Both the position numbers and the translations under genes were made by a program. Shown piece by piece: positions 34,167 to 46,060 of a stretch of 64,000 nt of DNA. Position 1 is the first letter of the stretch; each line of letters begins with the position of its first letter. Source of the DNA: Notamacropus eugenii (lineage: Eukaryota > Chordata > Mammalia > Diprotodontia > Macropodidae); NCBI RefSeq assembly GCF_028372415.1, contig NC_092875.1:433001877-433065876 (forward strand), written 5' to 3'. Under the pieces are notes generated by a model. That model was not told the origin of the DNA and did not search any database. It saw nothing but the letters and a program-made list of their open reading frames with translations.

Positions 34167-34974
34167 TAAAAACACCATATCCAATACTGTGTGTTTGGCA
34201 CATGAGGCAATGTTGCAGGCACATTCATACTCAACAGTTACATTTTGGAAGGATTCAAAGTGAATCAATAGTATTTTCTTCACAAGCTACAATCACGATA
34301 CACACACAGTTTTCTCTACATAAGAAAGATAGTCCTTGATTGCCAAAATGACCAAATATTTACACATGTGTATATCACACTGCTTGAAATATAGTCCAGC
34401 CCCATTGGCTACTTCATGCAAACCTCAAAATCTTACTGGTGATTTGGGCACCAAGTGTCTCAAGGGCAATTTTGACTGCCAATCACCTGAGATGAGGCTC
34501 TGATCCCAAAGGGACTCAGGCTCTTCCAAATGGAAAAAGGCCTCCCGATGTGACGTAGAAGGATGAAATCCTCAGTGCCATTCTGTAATCTCTCAAATAC
34601 CATTCTTAAAAACAATTCCCACGAATAGGTGACCTGCATGGTGTGAAAATAGCAGCAAGACTTCCCCATTTTTTGACACGCTTCTCGATCATTTTTTAAA
34701 ATAACTTACATTCATTGTTTTCCCACTCCAGGTCTTTTGGTAACACTGTTGAACTTTAAAACTAAACTTTAAAATGAAAAAGAACACAAAAGTCTTATAA
34801 ACACTCCCCCCCCCCAAATTTTTCATCTAAGATTTCCTCAAAAAAATATTAAAAAAAAAAGAGGTTAAGTCAAAGGAGATCATTTAGAGAAAAGCAACAC
34901 AAGATATTCTTTTCTCTTGTTTTCTGTTCTCTGTCCTCACAGAAAGATTGTCTTAACATTCCATTAAAAATAAT

Positions 34975-35175
34975 GGAGGCAGTGTGGTGAAATGAAAAGA
35001 GCACTGGCCTGGGAGTAAGGTTCACTAGGTTTTAGACCTGGCAAAAGCAGTCACTAGCTGTGGGCCACTGAGTCACTCCTTTAACTTGTTCATCATTCTC
35101 ATCTCTCTGGGACTTATTTTCTTTATTCATAAAATGAGGGAGTTGACCAGATGATCTCTGATGTTTCTTTCATCC
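34975..35175 (+). mobile_element. MIR/THER-type SINE
   Basis: 'ggaggcagtgtggtgaaatg', 'agagcactggcctgggagta', 'gtcactagctgtgggccact' and 'ttgaccagatgatctctgat': nearly the complete MIR order. Confidence 0.85.
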
Positions 35176-35639
35176 TTGAACATTCTAAGATTGTAGAAAA
35201 GAAAAGCGATACATCTCCAATATAAAAGAAATATACAGCAAATATCAACACATGTGCATACAGAATTTCTTGACATGGATGGAAACAAAATCCCTTCAAT
35301 TTGAATACTTCCATGAAGCATATACAGTTGGTGCTTAACATTAACAAAGGTTAGTTATATTCCAATTAATTTAGTTTGATATCTATTTGATACCTACCAA
35401 TGTACCCTCCCAATTTGCCCAGCATTGTGACCTGATGAAAAGAACTTCTGAGGATTTTTAGTTCTTACTCAATATGTCAAACTCAGCTTTCTGTGACACA
35501 TGGAATAGGATTCATGGAAGGAACTAATGATAATCTTTCCAAAATCTGTTTTCTTTGACTCTAAAGGGATTAGGATTGAAAGTTGAACATATTGAAATTT
35601 TAGAAGTATGTCTTCCAAGCTGAGGTATCAAGACAGTAG

Positions 35640-35800
35640 AAGTAATGTAGTAGAACAAAAACTAGACTGGAAGCTTGGGTTCTTGACTTTACCCTACCAG
35701 ATGTGTGACCTTGGGTCCATCATATCATTTCAGGGAGCCTTGGTTTTATTGTCTGTAAAATGAGAGGCCTAACAAAACAATTCATATGGTTCTTTTAGTG
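35640..35800 (+). mobile_element. MIR/THER-type SINE
   Basis: 'ccagatgtgtgaccttgggt' and 'ttattgtctgtaaaatgaga' in sense order. Confidence 0.75.
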
Positions 35801-38104
35801 TCAAAAAAGTTATTGAAATAAATTTTCCCATGCATTTCAATGCTTCATCCCATTTTAAGATTCATTTAATTCTTCATTGATATCCAAAATGAACTTTCAG
35901 TTCTATTTGTTGGGTCAATGGTTAAATATAATCACATCACCAAAAATTCTTAGAACTTGATTACACAAACACAGTGGCATGGATTCTTTTCATATAAAAT
36001 GGAGATAAGAATTGAATTTCTTGAAAAAGCCAAGAGTGCTTCTACTATGATAGTCATTCATTCTGGACCTTGGGAGAAGCACAGGAACTAGTCAATACAA
36101 GGTGCCTTCTTCCCATGACTCTTCGCAAATGCAAAGACCCTTATCCACTAATAACACATTCCCAATTTCTGGCCCTATCTCTGATCCTTGCTCCACAGTG
36201 ATCTGCTCTTGAAGATGTGATTTTCTGTGTAGTAAGTGACTGAAAGAATGGGCTTAACTATCATGGCCCAACATTCTACCAACACAGAACTTTCTCTTTG
36301 GTGGTTGGGAAGAGGAACTGACAATGATGGTTCATTTAGCATCTATGCCACAGATGATAAACGTTTTTGTTTTGAGAATCACAGAGATTAGAATCTGTCT
36401 TTGGATGATTTTAGATAGAGATCTAAGGCATTTATAAAACACTTGCACAATTTATTCAGTTGAGGAAGAGAAGAAAACCTTATTACTCTTTCATTATTAG
36501 TTTTCTCCTAGACAACTAGTAAAAAACAGACTCATCTTTTAAACATAACAAGGAAAAATGATTTGTTTAAGCAGAAAAAATTCAATTTAAATTAGAACAT
36601 CTTATAATTCCCCTGAAAAAACTCTTGCTGATAGAAACCAATAATTTCTATTTATACAAGCACAGAAATCATATTATATCTTTTAATACATGCTTTAACT
36701 GCATTTGCTCTAATCTAAAATACACAGAATAAGAAATCTGGCCAGTCACCATATCTCAGTAATTATGTAATGTAGCTAGCATTGATTTCCACAAACATTT
36801 AATTAAAATCAGTTTATGAATGAGTTTCACTAAAAAAAAAAACTCTTTCAATTTGAAAAACTGAATTCATGTTCTCAAGTTTCTAAGATGTCTCATTCCT
36901 AAATGCTCAATAGGAAATCTGGACATATCTATGCAGAATCAGTTCCTTTCCACATGGACAGAGTAAAAGGATAGATAGGGAACTAGATATCATATATCCA
37001 GAGTATAAAGAGCGGCTCTGATAAATTCAGATTTCATGACAGATGACAAGATGAAGCCCATCTCCAAGGAAGGTAATGATGGTGAATCACTAAATGGTGC
37101 CTTTCCAACATAGCGTGTTCCAATCAACAACTTGCCTCATCTGGAATGGTCCTCATTTAATGAGGCTTTCCATATAATAGGAAAAATTTCCAAAAAAAAA
37201 GGAAGAAGGTTGAAGACAAATGGAAATCCAGAAGGGTAGAGAAGCAAGTCATGGGGTTGAGGGCATTGTTTGAATGGACTCAACTGTATGTTCTCCAAGG
37301 TACTTCCATTTTCTTTGCATTTTCCCCAGTGCTCTCTTTTCTAAATGCCTCTGGATCTTGCTTCCATGGGTGTTTAATTTCCACGGAGAGTGGGGAGGGA
37401 GAGAAAGACTATGGAATGGAGGAAAAGAAGAGATGAACATTTGGAGATGAAAGAAAAATTAAGCAGAAGCATGATCCCAATATGGTTCTCATTTATTTTA
37501 CTGTGGCTTCTGACACTGGTTGTGACTGGCAGTGAAACTGAAGAATTTTAACTAGGAAACGTCATACTTACAGACTAGAAAGTAACCCAATCACTCCAAT
37601 AAAGGAGTAGTTTGACCAAATCACATTCTGAAGACATTAAAGTCTTAATTTTTCTAATGAGCATTTTACCAGCTTTGGAGCCAGTTGACACAGTCAGATT
37701 TCAAAGGGACAGCAATTTTGCCAGTTAACAAAAGTCATCTTGTGACTTTTGTCAATCCTAGATGAAAAGACTGAAGAGTCAGAAAAAGGGGGCAATTGGG
37801 AGAAGGTCAAAAACAGGCTAGTTTCCAGTTCCTTTATCAGTTTCTTCTTGGTTCATGTGCATTTAACTTGAAATTGTTAAATACAACAAAAAGAAATTGT
37901 TGGGAGTTGTCTTTAGAACTTGATTGAAGGGAAATAATGAAGTCTTTAGTTACTCTGGTCAAGACAGGTCTTTGTATATTCATGACTATAAAAGGATTGC
38001 CCAACAAACTCATTAAAAATGGGATTTAGAGATACCAATTATTTTCTCAAAGTTCCAGGCAGGCCCTATTCACGTAGCATGGTTCTAGCCAACTTCATTT
38101 AAAA

Positions 38105-38270
38105 ATAACTCATATCTACATAGTGAAGTAGGTAGTGCATTTTACAGCTGAGGAAATTGAGGCTCAGAAAAATTAATTGATTTGACCATGATCACATATA
38201 TGTGAGGTGGAATTTTAACCTAGGTCTCCTGATTCCACATTCAGGAAACTTTCTGCCTTGCCCTATTGTC
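38105..38270 (-). mobile_element. MIR-type SINE
   Basis: 'cagctgaggaaattgaggct' and 'ttttaacctaggtctcctga', an inverted MIR. Confidence 0.7.
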
Positions 38271-38819
38271 TCTCATTTCATGATAACATCATTGCATGTT
38301 ATAGCCATGATTCACCATCAGATCATAGAGTCATATTGTAATTTTATTTAGGCACCTTCCCCTTTCTTGTTTCCCCTCTCTGGAACTAACTTTCCTATAC
38401 TGCAGTTTCATCTAACATTATGCTTTCTTATTCCAATATGTTTCTAATTCAAGAGGTAAGTTGTTATGCTTCAAACTAAGAACATAGTTTCCCTACATTA
38501 GTGTTTATGTTATTTTTAAGGAATATTCTTAAGCAACAAGGAATCAGGTCTTTGAAGACCAATTCCAAGTTCTGCAACTGGCCTACAACTTCAACTTGAA
38601 ATGGCTTCAAGGAGATAGAATTATTGGGCATCTCTCCATGCTTTCTTTTTGCAGTGATTACTTATGAAAGATATTTATATTTCAATAGCTACTTTTATCT
38701 TCAATAAAACCTATCTTCCATGCTGATGTTTTTGTAATGGAATTACAATGAGAAGTCTGTCATTGAACTTGGAATAACCAACTCTACATTAAAATAATTG
38801 TGTCTTTAGCATGAGATTA

Positions 38820-39010
38820 TGAGGCAGCCTCATGTAATAGACTGAATTTAATGAAACCTGGATTGTAATCCTGGATTTTACCCAGGCTAGTTATATGACT
38901 TTAATAAAGCATTTACTCTTTCAATCTTAGTTTCTCATCTGTAAAATAAGAGCTTTGGAATAGACGTTTCCTTAGGTCTCTTTTAGCTTGAAAATCTTAT
39001 GATTCTGTCA
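38820..39010 (+). mobile_element. MIR/THER-type SINE
   Basis: 'gaggcagcctcatgtaatag', 'gtttctcatctgtaaaataa' and 'aaaatcttatgattctgtca' in sense order. Confidence 0.75.
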
Positions 39011-40002
39011 ACTACTTAACTCCCATAAATCTCAATTTACCCATTTATCAGGTCTAATTATATTTTCCTATCACTTGAAAGCTTCATTAAACATTAAGAA
39101 AATACTTTCAAACTTATGAAGGAAATACAAGGTCAAGAACAAAGACAAAGTTATGGAGCACACTTGGACAATTTCTATACACACAATTATTCAAGCAGAC
39201 CCTAAACAGTTCCAAATTGTTTACGAATCAGTTGATGACAGGTCAGTTCAAAAAACACATACACGCAATCAAAATTCTTGCAATATTTTGGTGGATTTAT
39301 ATTGCTAGGCATTTCAAAAGTTTTCATTCAATTGACCATTTATTAACTAATAAAAAACTTGAAACTGGTAAATTATAAGTCTGGTTGTGTATAGAAATAG
39401 CATTGGAGATATACAATAAAATTTTTGTCCAATAGCTCAGTGAAGGAATATAATTCATCACTTCTTATTGACTTATTTATTAAGTCCACACATGGGTAAA
39501 GCACTATGCTGAGAGAACTACACAGATCACTGAGATGTGGTTCTTGTCCTCTCTTAACATGGAATTAACTATTCTATGACATATTCCTCAGTGGTCTTCC
39601 ATTGCCAGATCAACAAGTTAATTACTAAAGGTAAAAAAAAGCTATTTAAAAGTAAACACTTTCAATATATAAGCAACCAGATGAAAACAAAACGTAACAT
39701 ATTTACTTTGACAATGGCATTGCGAAGCATTCTGCATTTTAAAGTTTAAAATACGAGAGGACCTGAGTAGAGAAGGCAGAATTGGTTGCTTTAGCCACTG
39801 TAGTGATACAGCCAGGTCACTTTGGTATTGATATGGCTGCAGAGTATCCAAATTGATTAATCAGACTGACCATGTTCCACTACCCTCCCAGAATTTGCAG
39901 TGCTGGAGCCCATTTATTCGTTCCACATAGACATAGCTAATACCTCATCTGATGATCCATTGGATAGGGTCTGCACATTCAGAATAGCATGGAGAATGGA
40001 GG

Positions 40003-40043
<41 letters not shown>
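40003..40043. repeat. (CA)n microsatellite
   Basis: 41-base CA run inside the proposed 3' UTR. Confidence 0.97.
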
Positions 40044-40046
<3 letters not shown>

Positions 40047-40889
40047 TTTTACTTGTCAAAACAATTATAATGCAACAAATAGATTAAGGGATTTTGAATT
40101 ACACAGACAATTGAGTCAGTCTACCATTTTGCATGTATAGAAACAGTCTATGTGCTAGATTCTTAGAGCAATCATTTATAATAGCATATGGCTGTGGTAT
40201 TCACAGTATGTTCTAGAAAAAATTTACAACATGAATGGCATTAGTAACAGTAACTTCTTACAATTGAGAGGTGCCACTGGAGGTAGCATATAGTGACCTC
40301 AGTGCAAAACTATCCTTACTTTTCAAGGTCCAGATTATTTATACATATTACTAAAAATTATATCAAAGTTTTATTAAAATGAACAGAGAATCAAGTTCTC
40401 AGTTGTCAGTTGAAAGAGAAAGTAACAAACAAATATTTTTTCCATAATATTAATTTTCCAGTGGCCTACCTCTTCTGTCAGTAGAGAATGTGTTGACTAT
40501 CAAAGAATTTGCATATCCACCTCTGCTCTTGTGTACCTAGAAAACTATACTAGAAATGTTTATCGTTGTTCAATAATAGATTTTGAAAAGAGAAAGTTTC
40601 CAGAAAATTGGAAAATGTACAGAATACCACTAGTCAATTCTTTCTTTAGGAAACTGGTCAAAATACAAATAAACCACATTTAAAAGTTCTGATTTTACAT
40701 TCCCTCCACATTTCTGCTTTGCAGAAATGTAAAAAATAACAGAAAAACCATCACTGAAATTTTGCTCTCCTCTAGTCATTATAATGTGTATTTCTTGTAT
40801 TTCAGAGATCTAAAACCAAGATCATCTTTTCACTGATTCTATGTTTTTTGGGGGTAATATTTGGCTTATCTTTTCTTCATAATGGAAGA

Positions 40890-41065
40890 TAAGAGACTTA
40901 AATATTAGTCCTGGCTGGAGTTATTGCACTACTTCATTAACTAGCTATTTGATTTTGGGTAAGTCAGATCACCCCTACTGGCTTCATATTCTTCATTTGT
41001 AAAGTGATGGGGTTGGACTAGATAATATTTAAGATCCCATCTAGTCTTAAATATTTTATGATTTT
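40890..41065 (+). mobile_element. MIR/THER-type SINE
   Basis: 'tagctatttgattttgggta', 'gatggggttggactagataa' and 'aatattttatgattttagga' in sense order. Confidence 0.75.
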
Positions 41066-42524
41066 AGGACCTCCTTGCTCCCTTTGGGCTTCTTTAGCAC
41101 CCCTTTGTCATCTGAGGTGAAATTAGAAATGTTTTTCATCCATCAGTTATCAGTAAATTATAAAGAGAACAAGTTAGTTGTCTACAGAACAAATGTTAGC
41201 TTGGTCTTCACACATACAGTGGGTTCTTACTGTCTTGAGCAGTGTAGTCCCAAGACATCTCTGTCCTCACTGTATGCCCTTGTTGACACAACTGTCTAGT
41301 GCCATACACTTGAGCTAATTTGAAACATTAGGTATAACAATCACATTAGGTTTCATATTATTCTACCGAACTTAGAAATATTTGTATTATTTTACTGAAC
41401 TTACAACTATTGTGTTGAAAGACAACACAGTAAATGCAATGGCTGATCAAACAAAATAGTTTTGATCTTTAGCTATGTGTTTGTTGGCTTTCAATGGAAT
41501 GGATTGCTTGATACCACATATTCAGAACTCTGGCCAGATTCTGGGTCAATGACTCTATTCACATGAACAACTATTTGAACAACTTATTGAAATGTAAAAA
41601 GAAATGACAACAAACCCACAATTGTCTGCTTGCTTTATCTACACAAAGACAGTTTCATTGATTTGTTTTTGTTTTGGACTGAACTGAATTTATATTGGTA
41701 TTAGATAAAGAAAATCTTGGTGGATCTATGATAGAGTCTGACTCAGAATCGGGAAGTGGGTTCTTTGAAAAGGTAAATTTTGAGCAACTAGAGTGGCAAA
41801 TGAAATACAAAATCTGAGTGTAAATAGCTGCCCCAAATTGGTAGGAAGTTGAGAACTTATCTGCTTGTCTCATGGTAAATCTAATCTACGTAATCCAGAA
41901 ATAGGAATCCTGGAGGACTGGCCCTTCCTGCTCTTTCCCAAACATTCCCAAACAGAGTCTTTCTGTATACACTGGCTCTTTGGGGCAAAAATGACTTGTC
42001 TAGAGTTGTTTAGATGCAGACTTTGTAACCATCTTTAAGTTCATAAAATAATATTATTATTTTCATGGTGAACAGCTTTCCTCTACTGCTGTGGTCTACA
42101 TACAGTTCAAGAAGTTAATGGTTAAATTGCAGGGGTAGGGGAATGCTGGGAAAACACCAAGAAGGACTTCCTGTAACAAAGTTATAAAGAAAATAGAAAG
42201 GAACATGGTGAAATGTCTTTCTTTACAGGTTTTTAAGAGAAGAATAGATGATTATCTTTCTGGAATAGGTGGAATGAACTTGTCCAAGAGCAAGGTTCTT
42301 AAGATTTTTGCGTCATAGGTCCCTTTGGCAACCTGGTGAAGTCTACAGACCCCTTCCTCAAAATGTATAATATCAAACACTTAGAATTGCCAAGGATACT
42401 AATGATATGAAATATATTATCAAAACTTTAAAAAGAAAAAAAAGACTCAGCTCAAGATCTTCCTGTCTAGTTGATCTCTCAAATGCTTTCTAGTCCTAGA
42501 ATTCTATGAATGTAGCTTTTCCTG

Positions 42525-42790
42525 TAGGGGCAGCTACATGGTACAGTGAATAGAGTGTAGGGCGTGGAATCAGGAAGACTTCAGTTAAAATACAACCATA
42601 CAACCTCAGATACTTACTAGCTGTGTGACCCTGGACAAGTCACTTAACCTGTTTGCCTCAGTACCTCATATATAAAACAAGTCAGAGAACTAAATGGCAA
42701 ACCACTTCAGTATCTTTGCTATGAAAACTCCAAAAGGGGTCATGAAGACTGGGACATGACTGAAAAAGACTAACCAACAACAAAAGCCTT
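42525..42790 (+). mobile_element. Marsupial tRNA-derived CORE-SINE
   Basis: Complete from the head 'ggggcagctacatggtacag' through 'gctgtgtgaccctggacaag' and 'ccacttcagtatctttgcta' to the tail 'ggacatgactgaaaaagact'. The flanks 'agcttttcctgt' and 'agcctttctgt' look like a decayed target-site duplication. It lies antisense to the proposed ST8SIA3 3' UTR. Confidence 0.88.
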
Positions 42791-45777
42791 TCTGTCAATA
42801 TTTTGATTTCTAGTTAAACTGATAAAATAGCAGCAGAAAGAGTTCCTTCAGTAGAGCATGATGGGGGCCAGTATTGAAAAGAATTTTTTCAAAATCTTGT
42901 AGAATACTTTACATTTACCCCAGAGTAGGTCCTTTAAAACATTTAAAACACCCTTCTACAGTGATTGTCAATTGATCAGTGTGAGCATTAGATTCCCTTC
43001 TATTCTAACCAGTGTGGTTTTCTGTATCTCTGCATTTTAAGCTTGTATTAAATGTCTAATAGCCATACCGGGGTTCAAAGCTTCAGCCTCCAAATCTTCT
43101 GGCCTATGTGGGAACTGAATTTCTTCCCTAATTTAAGTATTATGCAATTGGGAATGCAAGAAAAATCTCCTGCCAGTCTTGGCTGAATAGTGGAAACTTG
43201 ACCCACAGAATGTAGTTGGGGGCATAACAATTTGAATAGGACAGCTGAGGAACAGGATAAGTCTCTGCCAGATTCCTGGAATAATTCCATAACTCACCAA
43301 ATTGTAGGGTAAGACTGAAAAATAATATGAATATTCTTTAAATGAAAGGTTTTTGGGGGGTTTCTCTTGTTGTTCCTTATCTTGAAATATCTAACCATCT
43401 TCTCATCCAGTCAGATGATTGTCATTCATACTATCTCCATAATAAAATTATTATATCCTGTAAATATATATGTATATGTATACACACATATGCATATGTA
43501 CACATATATATGTAGTTATAGTTACATTGCCTTCAGTGAAGTCATCTTCTCCTTAGACATATACTAATCTCTCAGATTTTCCATTGGTTAAATTCTGATG
43601 AGCAAAAACGCTCTGATCATAATGACTTTGAGTGGTTCCTTGGAGGAAACAAAAGCCAAACAGCCTAGGCTCAGGCAGTGTGTGTGCAGTATCTTTCATA
43701 GCTGAACCTAGAGTTCTTTTTTAGATATAATCTGCACATCAAAGAGGGGCCCTGATTTGATTCTCCCATCTCAGCAATTATTTTTGAATCACATTTGTAA
43801 CATTGCAGACTAGGGAATGCAAAAAATTTAGATGTGATTTATGGGAAAGAGTGAGCTGTCTCTGTCATACAGATTATAAGTGTGCTTGATTGGCATTTAG
43901 AAAGAAGAAATATCATATTAAAATTTAACTTCCACTTGCCCAGACTGCTGCCCAGACTAGAAGAACAAAGAACCATTCCAGAAGAAACCAGCAATCTAGA
44001 ATGATGGTCATTTCTATGCCTGCATTAAAAATAATGAAAAATGCAAGGGACCAAAGTCATGGTTTCATAGTAGCGTATATACAGCTTCACATAGAAGATG
44101 ATTTTGTCCAAGTTCCTGGGATTGCCCAAATTTTCCTCCTGAATAATTCATAAATTGTAGCTATAATATATCTGATTTGGACCTATTGGAAAGAGGAGTG
44201 TAAGACCCAGAATTCACTTGGTAAAGAAAGAGCAGGAATCCACACTTCTCTTGGAACAAAACAATCACCTATGCGATGCTAAACATGAAAACTCTGTCAA
44301 CTAGAGCCCCTTGACGTGACACAAGTTTGAACACTGCATATTCAGGATCCAGGTCTGAGGTGGACTTGGGAAGGCATTAGAGAGTCCAAAAAGGCTCTCT
44401 TACTCTACCACTCTCCAACATTCCTTGTTCTAGAGAATCTCATCCTAATGGTCTTGCAGCCCTTGGGGGCATTTCATGTGACAAAGCAGTTTAGGTTGAA
44501 CAGACTCATTGGACCAAGTATGTGCTAATAAATAATCTTCCATCTCTCAGAGGACCTAAATTCCAAAAATAACAGTGGCTGTATTCTGAGAACCTCTCAG
44601 AACCACTATCTACTTCAGTTTAAAGGATTCTGAATGAAGCCCAGGTTTAAATGCCCTTGGTCCTTTACAAAATCAATTGCCATTACGCTAGTGGCCAACC
44701 AAGTACAAGAAACCACTCATATCTTTAGCTTCCTGTATAATAAATAGTAAGAGATGTACAACGTGTCCCTTTAGATTCAGAGCTCATGACCTGACCTGCA
44801 GGGGAGCCCAGCTCATGAGCATCTGACAAGGGGTATTTTCTGTAGAAAAATAAAGTAACATAAATGTATTATAATTTATTCAGTTTGAAAAGAAATTGGA
44901 TAGAAGCATTAAAGTTACTCAATGTCATGAATGCATCAAGCAAACACTTAGCCCACAGTGGAAAAGGCAATTAAATAAGCAAAAGAAAATCCCACACAGC
45001 AAAGAGAGGGAAGTAGGTAGGCTATAGAAATCAGGTTTTTTTTCTCTATTACCAATTTAAAGAGTTTGAACATAATGTTAAACAGATTTCCCTCTTAAAT
45101 TAGCCACAATAATATGATGATGAACTGGAATTTTGGGTAGGAAAGGGGGCCACCTAGGGGGAAATATAAAGGGAAGGGAATCAAGGCAATTTTTTTTGAT
45201 ATTAGTTTTTATATATACGCACATACTTGGAATCACAGAAAATTCTGCTCTCCATGATATGCAGGTAATTATTTTGTGTAAAATAATCTCACGTATCACC
45301 CTGGCAGTTCCAAATCTCTGGTAGAAAATAACATGGAGAAAGAGTAGAGGACTGGAATTCTCTAGTGAAGACCCTAGAGAAGGGGGTCACTTTCAAATCT
45401 CTCTTTAGGTGCCTTGTCTCTAGTTCTACCTTAGCACAGAATGCTCAAAATAGACAGCAGTTTCTCTGCTGCTAAAATATCAATATGAAAATACTTTAAA
45501 ACATATTTAATAGCATAGCTATAAATGCAAAATTTCTTTCATCAATTCCTTAAAGGTTCTTACAGCTCAAAAAAGTGGAGTTTTTGTTGGCCTTGCTAAA
45601 TGTGCTAAGGCCTTTACAGACCAGTAGGCAGGGCAATAGAGAACATCTTGACTTTTTAAGCTGTGGAAAATAGTTTTAGTAAACATATAACCCTAAAAGG
45701 GCTCTACTTTTGAAGAATATTCAATTTGGTTTGGGGCACTTTTAAAACAATCATTTGGCACTTCGAGTTTGAAGTTC

Positions 45778-46060
45778 TTAGGCACAATGTGACAGAGTCA
45801 GTTTGGTTAGTCCCTCCTCATGCATTTTGTACAGTAGCTGAAACTCGGCAGGAAGCTGGTGAGACTCCTGCCACTTGGTTGTAAATTTGGTCCCTTTTTT
45901 GTCATAGTAATGATAAGGAAGTTCTTCCCGAGTGTTGGGGTCAAATCCAAATGGCCAAAATCCATACAAGTGGATCTCTTCACACATTGCAGATGCAAGG
46001 GTGTACATAAGAATACCTGTGCTCAGTCGTTTGGGTGTCAACCGTTTGTTTTTCCAGTAC
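45778..46060 (-). CDS. ST8SIA3: ST8SIA3 exon 4 (coding part)
   Basis: Encodes residues 287 (last base) to 380 and the TAA stop. The acceptor is 'attattctacag' followed by G, completing the Arg287 codon AGG. It holds the small sialylmotif, Cys313, His337, the catalytic His354, Glu359 and the final Cys379-Ala380. A decayed copy of its 3' end lies in the preceding intron at 47228-47340. Confidence 0.97.

Larger units (their letters stand above)
34146..45777 (-). other. ST8SIA3: Proposed long 3' UTR of ST8SIA3
   Basis: From the TAA at 45778-45780 to the polyadenylation signal near 34161 there is no coding sequence. Compared with 1-34 kb, the stretch is poor in young LINE insertions and holds mainly old MIR-type SINEs, one marsupial SINE and one CA microsatellite. 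From memory, mammalian ST8SIA3 spans about 20 kb with a very long 3' UTR, so the whole block is the likely UTR. Earlier AATAAA copies occur (for example the complement at 44875-44880), so shorter isoforms are possible. No transcript evidence is available. Confidence 0.45.

Noticed and set aside
42270-42450. Possible DNA-transposon-derived repeat ('aaggttcttaagatttttgc' onward)
   Set aside because: It resembles a non-autonomous hAT-type repeat from memory, but I could not find its ends or a family, so it is not listed as a feature.
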